This document shows, piece after piece, positions 7,811 through 15,812 of a DNA stretch of 64,000 nt. Origin of the DNA: Ureibacillus acetophenoni. Its GTDB lineage: Bacteria; Bacillota; Bacilli; Bacillales_A; Planococcaceae. The notes beneath the pieces are model-generated. The model was not told the DNA's origin. It ran no database searches and was given only the letters and a program-made list of their open reading frames with translations. The DNA lies in assembly GCF_900220965.1 (NCBI RefSeq), contig NZ_OBQC01000016.1, positions 1 to 64,000 of the forward strand, in the 5' to 3' direction. Each line of letters begins with the position of its first letter. Position 1 is the stretch's first letter. The position numbers and the translations under genes are program-made.

Positions 7811-8755
7811 CTAATATTTACTTTTAAACAACTTTATTTCATTTAATGGACTGTACATTTTTCCAATAGTTAAAATATCCTCTTGTTCTAGCCCTCTAAG
7901 ATATTTAGAAGTTATTTGAGTATCATAATGTCCCATCAAGCGACTAAGACTATAAACATCAATTCCATTTTTCAATGATTTTTGAGCGTAATAATGCCGA
8001 CAATCATGTGGTGAACATCTCACTTCTTTTCTTACTTTTGCATTCCCACAATGCTCTTTCAAAATCTTATTAATACGTGAACGATGTAACTTTCGTGCTG
8101 ATTGGTCTAGGAAATAGTAATCTTCTATATCCTCTTTATTTTTATGTTTAAAGCGTTCTATTTTCAAACTTTCAAACTTCCTCATGTAACGTCTCATTAG
8201 TTTTGTAATGTGTACTAGACGCTGTTTACTACCTTTTCCATGAATTAAAATGTGTTTAGTTGAAATATCGATTTCTTTTATATTACATAGTTCACTTACA
8301 CGTATGCCTGTTTCTAATAAAAAAATTAAAATTAATTTATCCCTAACATTTGAATACGTTTCTTCTTTTACATCATTAATAATCCGCGCAACTTCATCAT
8401 CATTGAAAGTGACGATAACTGTATTATCTTCTTTTAGATTCTTAATCCGTTTCATTGGACTATCATCTTCATCTAAAAATTCTTCCTCAATTAAATACTG
8501 AAAGAAAACTTTCAAAGTAGCTAAATAATTGTTAATTGTGCGATTGTTTTCATTACTTTGTTCTTGTTTATATTTAATGTACTGCTTAATGTGAATAGAC
8601 TTAATGTCCTCTACATCTTCAATCTTTAAATCATTTATCATAAAAAGATTAAAGCGATTTAACCGAAACATACATTGATAAATATAATCTTTCTTTCTGC
8701 CTTGAATTTCTTGATTTAACTTAAACTCTTCAATCATTTCAACTATTTTAGTCAT
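7811..8755 (-). CDS. Tyrosine recombinase/integrase of the guaA element
   Basis: A phage-type integrase of 314 residues. An N-terminal SAM-like core-binding domain (about 1-95) precedes the catalytic domain with the full set of active-site residues: Arg152 (TGIRVSE), Lys about 174 (HGKGSKQR), His250 and Arg253 (SPHDCRHYYA), His276 (LMGH) and nucleophile Tyr285 (SKYLRG). No long N-terminal arm-binding domain is obvious. I choose ATG 8755 because AAAGGGAG lies 7 bases upstream; the in-frame ATG 18 bases earlier overlaps that site. The gene is adjacent to attR and reads away from guaA, the usual arrangement for an integrase next to its own att site. The residue set predicts an active enzyme. Confidence 0.93.
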   Translation of the reverse strand: MTKIVEMIEEFKLNQEIQGRKKDYIYQCMFRLNRFNLFMINDLKIEDVEDIKSIHIKQYIKYKQEQSNENNRTINNYLATLKVFFQYLIEEEFLDEDDSPMKRIKNLKEDNTVIVTFNDDEVARIINDVKEETYSNVRDKLILIFLLETGIRVSELCNIKEIDISTKHILIHGKGSKQRLVHITKLMRRYMRKFESLKIERFKHKNKEDIEDYYFLDQSARKLHRSRINKILKEHCGNAKVRKEVRCSPHDCRHYYAQKSLKNGIDVYSLSRLMGHYDTQITSKYLRGLEQEDILTIGKMYSPLNEIKLFKSKY

Positions 8756-8804
8756 AATAAAACTCCCTTTCATTTACTAAATAGCGTAAATAAAAGAGAG
8801 TAAA

Positions 8805-8824
8805 TTTTTGAAACTCAATCGTTG
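8805..8824. repeat. Direct repeat inside the right end of the element
   Basis: TTTTTGAAACTCAATCGTTG is the partner of 2661-2680 (18/20 identical). The following bases also match guaA (TCAATCGTTG, two mismatches, GGTG). It is either an integrase arm site or a decayed older guaA tail. Confidence 0.5.
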
Positions 8825-8904
8825 TAGGTGAACACTTCTATATCATCATAAAACACGTTTAAACGCTTGATATAACTGTTTTTAGAATGATTCTGATAAA
8901 TAGG

Positions 8905-10455
8905 TCATTCCCATTCAATCGTTGCTGGTGGCTTAGAAGTAATATCATACACTACGCGGTTAATGTGTTTTACTTCATTTACGAGACGAACGGAGATTTT
9001 TTCTAGCACTTCCCAAGGGATACGTGCCCAATCGGAAGTCATACCATCGATTGAAGTGACTGCACGGATTCCGATTGTATAATCATACGTACGCGCATCA
9101 CCCATAACACCAACAGAACGAATGTCAGGTAGTACAGCGAAATATTGCCAAATATCGCGTTCTAGACCAGCGTTTTTAATCTCTTCACGTAAAATATAGT
9201 CCGCTTCACGAACGATCTCTAATTTTTCTTCAGTTACTTCACCAAGTACACGAATTCCAAGACCTGGGCCTGGGAACGGTTGGCGCCAAACGATTTCTTC
9301 TGGAAGACCAAGCTCTAATCCTAAAGCACGAACTTCATCTTTAAATAATGTTTTTAATGGTTCGATTAACTCGAATTTCATATCTTCTGGAAGTCCACCA
9401 ACGTTATGGTGAGATTTAATTGTTTGAGCTGTTGCTGTACCAGATTCAATAATATCTGTATAAAGAGTTCCTTGAGCAAGGAAATCCATATTTTCTAATT
9501 TCGATGATTCTTCATCAAATACGTAAATAAATTCATTACCAATAATTTTACGTTTTTGCTCTGGATCTGAAACGCCTTTTAGCTTATTCATGAAACGTTC
9601 ACGTGCATCAATTTTGATCACTTTCATATTGAAGCCTTCTGTGAAAGTTTTCATCACTTGTTCAACTTCACCTTTACGGTTTAAGTTATGGTCAACAAAC
9701 ATACAAGTTAGTTGATCGCCAATTGCTTTATGGATTAATACCGCAACTACCGAAGAATCAACACCGCCTGATAATGCACAGAGTACATTTTTATCGCCAA
9801 CTTGATCACGAATTTTCGCGATTTCGATTTCGATAAAGTTTGCCATTGACCAGTCGCCTTTCGCTTCACAAACGTTGAATACGAAATTACGTAATAAATC
9901 GTTTCCATGAACAGAGTGACGTACTTCTGGGTGGAATTGGACAGCATATAATTTACGTGATGCGTCTGCCATTGCTGCAATATGACAAGAAGGACTCGTT
10001 GCAATGACTTCAAAGCCGGTTGGTACTTCTGTTACATGGTCGCCATGGGACATCCATACAATTTGCTCTTTTGGTAAATTACCGAAGAGCTTGTTTTCAG
10101 TCGCTACTGTTAACTCAGCTTTACCGTATTCACGTTTTGCCGCAGATTCAACTTTACCACCTTGTGTGTGCGCAATAAGCTGCATGCCGTAGCAAATACC
10201 CAAAATCGGTAAACCTAAATTAAAAATAGCTGGGTCTACTTTAAATGCGTTGTCATCATAAACTGAGTTTGGTCCACCGGAGAAAATAATTCCTACCGCG
10301 TTCATTTCTTTAATTTCTTCCGCTGTAATTGTGTGCGGATGCAATTCTGAGAATACGCCAAATTCACGAATACGACGAGTAATCAATTGATTGAACTGGC
10401 TACCGAAATCAAGTACGACGATTTTTTCTTGCTCTTTTAATAAGGGAGTTACCAT
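8905..10455 (-). CDS. guaA: GMP synthase (glutamine-hydrolysing)
   Basis: Converts XMP to GMP with ATP and glutamine. It has 516 residues and all domains: class I glutaminase with catalytic Cys88 (GICYGMQ), His175 and Glu177 (QFHPE), ATP pyrophosphatase with P-loop SGGVDSS (229-235), and the C-terminal dimerisation domain with [12 protein letters not shown] and the final TIEWE. The start ATG follows AGAAGAGGTG. The last 82 bases are the attR copy delivered by the element; the stop is TGA, whereas the displaced original has TAA. A structured leader with a terminator precedes the gene (10499-10633). A divergent paralogue lies directly upstream. Confidence 0.97.
   Translation of the reverse strand: MVTPLLKEQEKIVVLDFGSQFNQLITRRIREFGVFSELHPHTITAEEIKEMNAVGIIFSGGPNSVYDDNAFKVDPAIFNLGLPILGICYGMQLIAHTQGGKVESAAKREYGKAELTVATENKLFGNLPKEQIVWMSHGDHVTEVPTGFEVIATSPSCHIAAMADASRKLYAVQFHPEVRHSVHGNDLLRNFVFNVCEAKGDWSMANFIEIEIAKIRDQVGDKNVLCALSGGVDSSVVAVLIHKAIGDQLTCMFVDHNLNRKGEVEQVMKTFTEGFNMKVIKIDARERFMNKLKGVSDPEQKRKIIGNEFIYVFDEESSKLENMDFLAQGTLYTDIIESGTATAQTIKSHHNVGGLPEDMKFELIEPLKTLFKDEVRALGLELGLPEEIVWRQPFPGPGLGIRVLGEVTEEKLEIVREADYILREEIKNAGLERDIWQYFAVLPDIRSVGVMGDARTYDYTIGIRAVTSIDGMTSDWARIPWEVLEKISVRLVNEVKHINRVVYDITSKPPATIEWE
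8907..8988 (-). repeat. Attachment site copy attR (active guaA 3' end)
   Basis: 82 bases identical to 2510-2591. This copy forms the current end of guaA, so crossover restored the reading frame. Confidence 0.92.
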
Positions 10456-10498
10456 GATTTACACCTCTTCTAGTTTTTTTATATATTTTTATAATCAC

Positions 10499-10536
10499 AA
10501 AAAGGATGTGTCTATATTATTTTTTTAGACACACCC
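10499..10536 (-). terminator. Leader terminator upstream of guaA
   Basis: On the minus strand GGGTGTGTCTA pairs with TAGACACATCC (one G-U pair) and is followed by five T. It lies between the leader structure and the guaA ribosome binding site, so it must be read through for guaA expression from the leader promoter. Confidence 0.8.
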
Positions 10537-10544
10537 TTCAAGGG

Positions 10545-10633
10545 AAAGAGGGTGAAATATTTATTCAAACACGACTGAAATACCGTTGCATAGATATTCT
10601 CGTGCTTTGGATAAATGATTTTACCTCCTCTTT
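10545..10633 (-). promoter_or_regulatory. Candidate cis-regulatory RNA (riboswitch-like) upstream of guaA
   Basis: On the minus strand three nested helices form: P1 AAAGAGGAGGT with ACCCTCTTT (10623-10633/10545-10553), then ATTTAT with ATAAAT and CAAAGCACGA with TCGTGTTTG (10600-10616/10559-10574) around a 25-nt internal region. The 3' strand of P1 (CACCCT) can instead pair with AGGGTG, the start of the terminator hairpin, giving an antiterminator. That mutual exclusion is the classic riboswitch arrangement. I do not recognise the family; the ligand is unknown. Confidence 0.55.
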
Positions 10634-10801
10634 TAACATTTATTAATTAGTATGGTTGTATTTCTAGGTTATAAAGATTTTTCAAGAGATTATTTTAGTA
10701 ATGAAAGGTGCACCCGCCACTTCGCTTTTGGTGAAAAGAAAATCCTAGCTAACGAAAGTTGACTAAAGCTGTGCAGTTACTCCCCGAAATTAGGTGAGCG
10801 T

Positions 10802-12109
10802 TTACTCCCATTCGATTGTGCCGCCTGGTTTTGGTGATAGGTCATAGCACACTCGGTTTACGTTTTTCACTTCATTAATGATTCGGTCTGTAATTTTTAA
10901 TAAAATTGGCCAATCAATTTGCTCAACAGAAGCTGTCATTGCATCAATAGTATTTACCGCACGGATAATTACTGGATATTCATACGTACGCTCGTTGTTA
11001 CGTACACCTACTGATTTAAAATTCGGTACAACTGTGAAGTATTGCCATACTGTTTTATCTAAACCAGCTTTTGCGAATTCTTCACGTAAAATTGCATCTG
11101 ATTCACGTACTGCTTCAAGACGATCTAATTCGATCTCACCTAAGCAACGTACTCCAAGACCTGGGCCTGGGAACGGTTGACGATATACCATGTCATGGGG
11201 TAAACCAAGCTCAACCCCACAAGCACGTACTTCGTCTTTAAATAATTGGAATAAAGGCTCCACTAATTCGAATTGTAAATCCTCCGGTAAACCGCCTACG
11301 TTATGGTGGGATTTTACAACTTTGTGAGTTTTCGTACCAGATTCTACAATATCAGGATAAATTGTTCCTTGCGCTAAGAAATCAATTCCTTCAAGCTTAC
11401 GCGCTTCTTCTTCAAATACACGAATAAACTCGTTACCGATGATTTTACGTTTTTCTTCTGGGTCACTTACACCTTTTAATTTACCTAAGAAGCGCTCGCT
11501 CGCATCAACATAAATAAGGTTTTCTTCTAAGTCTTTTTCAAACATTTCGATAACGCCTTCAGACTCGTTTTTACGCATTAAGCCATGGTTTACATGTACG
11601 CAAACTAGTTGCTTACCAATTGCTTTAATTAGTAATGCTGCTACAACTGAAGAGTCAACTCCGCCAGAAAGTGCTAATAGTACCTTTTTGTCACCGATTT
11701 GCTCGCGTACTTTCGCTACTTGATCTTCTATAAAGTTTTTCACGTTCCAGTTTGCTTCTGCTTTACACGTATCGAACACAAATTCTTTTAATAAAGCTTT
11801 CGTTTCTTCTTCTGAAGTAGGCCAAGCTGGGAAAGTTTTTGAAGCTTTCGTAGAAGGATGTTCCACACTGATAACAGGAATTTCCAAATCGTAAATTTCA
11901 TCTAATACGTCGATTGCTTCGCCATCTACAATATTATTTTTACCACCGTTTAGAATAATCCCTTTTACTGTTTTTAAATTATGAATATCTTGCGCAGTAA
12001 TGTCATGAGGATGAATTTCACTATATACCCCTAAATCTCGAATCCAACGAGCAATTGTTGTATTATCACTGCTACCTAAATCTAATACTAAAATATTATC
12101 CTGCTTCAC
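10802..12109 (-). CDS. GMP synthase paralogue with degenerate glutaminase domain
   Basis: A protein of 435 residues related to GuaA throughout. Its N-terminal domain keeps only about 100 residues of glutaminase fold: the position of the catalytic Cys is Glu83 (IPVISVEHP), and about 80 residues with the His and Glu of the triad are missing. The ATP pyrophosphatase (SGGVDSS, 148-154), PGPGLGVRCLGE and dimerisation domain (end GTIEWE) look intact. It should therefore be ammonia-dependent, or borrow a glutaminase, or be regulatory. A GTG start nine bases after AGGAGG is preferred over the TTG that touches that site. A guanine riboswitch at 12297-12362 controls it. It lies tandem with guaA and probably arose by duplication. 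Confidence 0.85.
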   Translation of the reverse strand: MKQDNILVLDLGSSDNTTIARWIRDLGVYSEIHPHDITAQDIHNLKTVKGIILNGGKNNIVDGEAIDVLDEIYDLEIPVISVEHPSTKASKTFPAWPTSEEETKALLKEFVFDTCKAEANWNVKNFIEDQVAKVREQIGDKKVLLALSGGVDSSVVAALLIKAIGKQLVCVHVNHGLMRKNESEGVIEMFEKDLEENLIYVDASERFLGKLKGVSDPEEKRKIIGNEFIRVFEEEARKLEGIDFLAQGTIYPDIVESGTKTHKVVKSHHNVGGLPEDLQFELVEPLFQLFKDEVRACGVELGLPHDMVYRQPFPGPGLGVRCLGEIELDRLEAVRESDAILREEFAKAGLDKTVWQYFTVVPNFKSVGVRNNERTYEYPVIIRAVNTIDAMTASVEQIDWPILLKITDRIINEVKNVNRVCYDLSPKPGGTIEWE

Positions 12110-12195
12110 CTGATGCAACCTCCTAGTAATGTTAAATTCACTAATGTTCGGTTTTATACCTTTTCAAATGATTCATATAGGGTACCTAAAATACG

Positions 12196-12239
12196 AAAAA
12201 CGCATAGAAAAACCTAATTACAATAGCTTTTCTACGCGT
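12196..12239 (-). terminator. Riboswitch terminator upstream of the guaA paralogue
   Basis: On the minus strand ACGCGTAGAAAA pairs with TTTTCTATGCGT and is followed by TTTTCG. It is the expression platform of the guanine riboswitch. Confidence 0.75.
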
Positions 12240-12296
12240 CCTCCTCATCATATATACGCAGGCAGACGTGTCCAAAAGGTACACGCCTACCTGCCG

Positions 12297-12362
12297 TCAT
12301 AGATAAGTTGTTTAAGGTAACTTAGTAGAAACATCCGAACCATATTATCGGACTTATATGAA
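12297..12362 (-). promoter_or_regulatory. Guanine riboswitch aptamer upstream of the guaA paralogue
   Basis: On the minus strand TTCATATAAG opens P1, the GTTTCTAC segment and ACCTTAAA loop are present, and TCTATGA closes P1. The discriminating base is C, so guanine is the expected ligand. The paralogue should be made when guanine is scarce. Confidence 0.88.
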
Positions 12363-12414
12363 GGCATCCGTTCATATTATTTTCTCTAAATTTTACTCCT
12401 ACTGTTACCTAAAA

Positions 12415-14628
12415 TCAACTGCTACTACGATTGATTAAATATTCCCAACTTTCTTTCAGTTTGTTAAAGTCAATGTTTTCATCATGTTTACCATATATAT
12501 ATTGTTCATAAACATGAGTAATCTTAGACATCTCATTTGTACCAAAAGTGCTATCAATCTCTTTCGCGAAAGAATGTAGTGTTTGGTCATTTTTTCGTTT
12601 GTAACCTCTAAATTCAAGCACCTTTAACAATTGTGTATACATCGTTTCGAACGATGCTTCGTTCATTGTCTTTCTTCGATTCAGTTGTACATACAATTTT
12701 GGCAACCATTTTTTACGAGTAATTAATAAAATTATACCCGCAAATAAAATTGAAAGATTAATAATTACAAAGAAAATGTGATTTCGGTTAATGAGATCCA
12801 CTAGGTTAGCGAAGAAGTTTTTATCATTTCTATTAGAAGTTGGTTGCTGCTCTCTATCTCTTTCCAATTCTTCCACAGTTTGTTGTTGTTCTTCTTCAAG
12901 AACTAATTCTTCTTCACGATCACTTGTTTCAATATCAAACTCAATAGAACGCATATTTGAAAATCCTACAGTAGGCTCAAAGTTTACCCAGCCAACGTTT
13001 GGAATATAAGCTTCGACCCAAGAATGGGCATTATTATTTGTTACTTCGTAAGTTCTAATAGATCCATTCGTGTCGACAATCTCTCCACCCATAAAGCCTT
13101 TTACCCATCGAGCTGGAATACCTTGCGAACGTAGCATGACTACCATCGAAGTAGAGAAGTTATCACAATATCCCATTTTTGTTTCAAACAAAAATTGGTC
13201 AACATAATCTTGATCTGCAGTAGGAATTGCTACGTTATCAGTCTCGTATTTATAGCCATTTCTAGAAAAATAACTTTCTATCGCCCTTGCTTTTTGATAA
13301 GGGGTTGTAGCACCTTTTACAATGTCATTTGCTAAATCAACTACACGATCAGGTAACGTATCCGGAAGTTGTAGATAAGGTTCAAAAGCAACCGGGTCAA
13401 TAGGCACTGTTGGCTCACTCTGTAAATCACTATATAAATAAGTCGGCTTACTATATACAACACTATATCTATCTAATTTTAATATTTTATCATCACCATA
13501 AGGGTAAATTTTCTCGGTGTTGGTATTCATTATCAAACCGAGTTCAGAGTATTCACTATTATAATCAGGGTCTAATTCAACTCTCTTCATACCATAAGGT
13601 TGCATGATAAAATCAAACGGATTAATTTGTGTAATTTCTGCAATTTTTGCATTTTCCTCAGGCCCTGTTGGTAACGAATAATTTATGTCCTCACTCACAT
13701 TGAAGTAGGCGGACTCATTCGGTATATTGGCGGATTGTTCCCAACCTTTTGATGTATAAAAGTCTTTTGTTTCTACTCGCCAATACTGCTTAGCATCTGC
13801 CTGTGCTAAAAACACAACTGTATCATCGGCAACAAACGCTCCACCGAGTCTACTATCATTCGTTCCATAGCCAACCTTGGAGACACTATTTCCACCTTCA
13901 ACTCCATCCCCTTGCCCAGTTGCCGCTTTAATAAATGGTACTGGGTCTGGCCACTGGGGATCTGATTTCGGTAAAACAATACCTACTACACTCACTAATC
14001 CTATTAAGAGAATTGCAGGCATAACTAGATTGAAGTATTTGTACCAATGTACGGTAATACCCGATTGTATAATTATATTTTTTACATATAAAAACACTGT
14101 CATTAAAAGTCCCAGTATCACAACCTTCACCATTGCATAGGTACCATCATATTCTGTAAAAGTATCTAATGTAGCAATGAAGAAAATCGTTAGTATAAGG
14201 AAATAAAAAATTGTTCTTCTTACAGTAATCCAATAATGAATTAAATAAATTAACATCCAAATTAAAACAAAGAATAAAAACGTTCGGAAAGGATCCGTTA
14301 TTTCAAGCCATCTTCCACTAATGACAACTACTAGATTATATTGCATCTCAGAAAGTAAAAAGGAGAAGCCATCAGAAGTTAAAAATGAGAGATCCTTATA
14401 AACCTTTGCTATAAACCAACCAATATAAGTTATTTTTACAATCCACGAAATAATGAAGTGAACATTAAATAGGCTAATCGTTAAACATATTCCGATAAAT
14501 ATTAAAATTAATCCCATATGACCTGTTTTTGTCAGTTCTAAAATGGGAATTAACCATTCTTGTAATATTAAAAAAACAACAAGATAATATAGACCGAGTT
14601 CAGTATAATGAAATGATTTTACTTTCAC
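12415..14628 (-). CDS. Membrane-anchored transglutaminase-like protein (YebA/TgpA family)
   Basis: A 737-residue protein. Several N-terminal membrane segments (about residues 1-205) are followed by a large external region with a transglutaminase core: Cys near 487 (MGYCDNFS), His near 532 (NNAHSWVE) and the FEPT acidic position. One more membrane helix (about 620-645) and a cytosolic DUF4129-like tail follow. It is the third gene of a moxR-DUF58-transglutaminase operon; the GTG start overlaps the DUF58 stop by 4 bases. The same trio sits upstream of guaA in B. subtilis (yeaC-yeaD-yebA). The substrate is unknown; a role in the envelope is inferred. Confidence 0.88.
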   Translation of the reverse strand: MKVKSFHYTELGLYYLVVFLILQEWLIPILELTKTGHMGLILIFIGICLTISLFNVHFIISWIVKITYIGWFIAKVYKDLSFLTSDGFSFLLSEMQYNLVVVISGRWLEITDPFRTFLFFVLIWMLIYLIHYWITVRRTIFYFLILTIFFIATLDTFTEYDGTYAMVKVVILGLLMTVFLYVKNIIIQSGITVHWYKYFNLVMPAILLIGLVSVVGIVLPKSDPQWPDPVPFIKAATGQGDGVEGGNSVSKVGYGTNDSRLGGAFVADDTVVFLAQADAKQYWRVETKDFYTSKGWEQSANIPNESAYFNVSEDINYSLPTGPEENAKIAEITQINPFDFIMQPYGMKRVELDPDYNSEYSELGLIMNTNTEKIYPYGDDKILKLDRYSVVYSKPTYLYSDLQSEPTVPIDPVAFEPYLQLPDTLPDRVVDLANDIVKGATTPYQKARAIESYFSRNGYKYETDNVAIPTADQDYVDQFLFETKMGYCDNFSTSMVVMLRSQGIPARWVKGFMGGEIVDTNGSIRTYEVTNNNAHSWVEAYIPNVGWVNFEPTVGFSNMRSIEFDIETSDREEELVLEEEQQQTVEELERDREQQPTSNRNDKNFFANLVDLINRNHIFFVIINLSILFAGIILLITRKKWLPKLYVQLNRRKTMNEASFETMYTQLLKVLEFRGYKRKNDQTLHSFAKEIDSTFGTNEMSKITHVYEQYIYGKHDENIDFNKLKESWEYLINRSSS

Positions 14629-15812
14629 GGCTTTGACACCTCCGTGAATGCATTTTTAAAATGTTCTCTTGATAGTGAAATAACTTTTACATTTGGATAA
14701 TTTCTTTTCGTCATCCCACCCCCATCATTTAATACAAAGCAGATTGCCCCACGCATTAAGCTCGTGCTGTTCATGAAGAAATGCGATAGTTCATCTGTAA
14801 AATTACCTGTAATAAATATGAAGGTAGAAGAATTTAAACTTTTTAATTCTTTTGTAAGTATAGAATAGATGGATTCGTTGGCATCTGGCATAACAGTAGC
14901 TAAATGCTTCAACACTTTTTGAAATTGACTTTGGGTTTTTACATTCGGGAAATAGCTCCTCGTATTACCATACGACAAAAATGAAATATCCCCTTGGTTT
15001 TTAACAACTGTACGAAGGATGGATGCGGACAAGTCCACTACCTCTTCGAAATTGTAAAGCTGTGTACGATCGATACAAAGGAAAATATGCTGAGTTGTTC
15101 TATCTTCAAACTCCTTTGTTCGAAGGGTTTCATTTTTAGCAAACGATTTCCAATGTATCCAAGAGAATCGGTCTCCAGCTTGGTAATCTCTTACACCTGT
15201 AACCATACTAGTATCTTTTACAATTGGTACAACCGATGCAATTCCACCTTGATCGTACTGCATTTGTACTTGTTGATATCGTAATTCCGTAATTTTCGGA
15301 TAGACGATAAAACTTTGAGTGTCATTTACTACCTTTTTTCGTGTTGCCCATCCGAAAAAGTCTGATACTGTAAATTCTAACCCTTGAAACGTAAATTGCC
15401 CTCTATTTAAATTTCTTAATTCATACGTCCATTCAAAATTCCTTTTCCAGCCCACAAAGAAAATGTTGCTTACGTTGCCATTTGCTTTATCTGAAAATTG
15501 CTTATCAAGGTCAATTTCACGCACTGTTAATAAAAGAAGCGGCAACCAAGTTTTATTTTGAAAGCGGACAGAAATACGAGCTGTATCTCCTCTTTCAACA
15601 ACAGAGGGATTAATTTCTCTATGAACATTATGAATATTAATAGGTACAAGAAATAGTAAGAAAGAGTACAGTAAAAATGGTATTAATGAATAAAAGAGAA
15701 ACCAGCTAACGAATCCGCCTTGAAACATTGCATAGCTAAAGGTGACAACCATTAACAATAGTATGAGGATTAGACTACCTATTTTTTTGAAGACAGGTTT
15801 TACCTTTGTCAT
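14625..15812 (-). CDS. DUF58 (VWA-like) protein, YeaD family
   Basis: A 395-residue protein with two N-terminal membrane helices (about 10-55) and a DUF58 domain with the diagnostic VRDYQAGDRFSWIHWKSFAK block near residue 210. The C-terminal part has a von Willebrand A-like fold (FLCIDRTQLYN). DUF58 proteins work with MoxR ATPases, usually to assemble or activate extracytoplasmic proteins. The start ATG overlaps the moxR stop (ATGA) and its own stop overlaps the next start, so the three are translationally coupled. Confidence 0.9.
   Translation of the reverse strand: MTKVKPVFKKIGSLILILLLMVVTFSYAMFQGGFVSWFLFYSLIPFLLYSFLLFLVPINIHNVHREINPSVVERGDTARISVRFQNKTWLPLLLLTVREIDLDKQFSDKANGNVSNIFFVGWKRNFEWTYELRNLNRGQFTFQGLEFTVSDFFGWATRKKVVNDTQSFIVYPKITELRYQQVQMQYDQGGIASVVPIVKDTSMVTGVRDYQAGDRFSWIHWKSFAKNETLRTKEFEDRTTQHIFLCIDRTQLYNFEEVVDLSASILRTVVKNQGDISFLSYGNTRSYFPNVKTQSQFQKVLKHLATVMPDANESIYSILTKELKSLNSSTFIFITGNFTDELSHFFMNSTSLMRGAICFVLNDGGGMTKRNYPNVKVISLSREHFKNAFTEVSKP

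Larger units (their letters stand above)
2510..8988. mobile_element. 6.4-kb integrated element in the 3' end of guaA
   Basis: The element is bounded by exact 82-bp direct repeats (2510-2591 and 8907-8988) derived from guaA. It carries, from the guaA side, a tyrosine recombinase, a P-loop helicase-like protein, a lipoprotein, a serine recombinase and a SHOCT membrane protein. No relaxase, capsid, terminase or tail gene is seen. Insertion rebuilds an intact guaA end, so GMP synthase is not lost. The syntenic partner pbuG lies directly on the far side. It could be a small mobilisable element, a phage satellite or a decayed prophage; the sequence does not decide. Confidence 0.88.
10456..10801 (-). 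other. guaA upstream region with structured leader
   Basis: No protein gene. The half next to guaA holds a riboswitch-like leader (10545-10633) and its terminator (10499-10536). The half next to the paralogue (about 10640-10800) has some short dyads (GGTGCACC near 10708) but nothing I can name; no purine aptamer and no T-box motif is present. Confidence 0.6.
12110..12414 (-). other. Leader of the guaA paralogue
   Basis: About 300 bp made up of the guanine aptamer (12297-12362), a strong intermediate hairpin (arms CAGGTAGGCGTGT and ACACGTCTGCCTG, 12256-12294) and a terminator (12196-12239). No coding sequence. Confidence 0.75.

Noticed and set aside
10515-10620. Short leader peptide gene with an ATT start upstream of guaA behind AGAGGAGG
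   Set aside because: The frame ATT TAT CCA... is open for about 35 codons, but the ribosome binding site-like bases are one strand of the basal helix and ATT starts are very rare. The RNA structure explains the same bases better.
10640-10800. T-box or second purine aptamer between the guaA paralogue and guaA
   Set aside because: GGCGGGTGCACC looked T-box-like, but the required GGGTGGNACCGCG bulge is absent, and no GTTTCTACC purine core is present.
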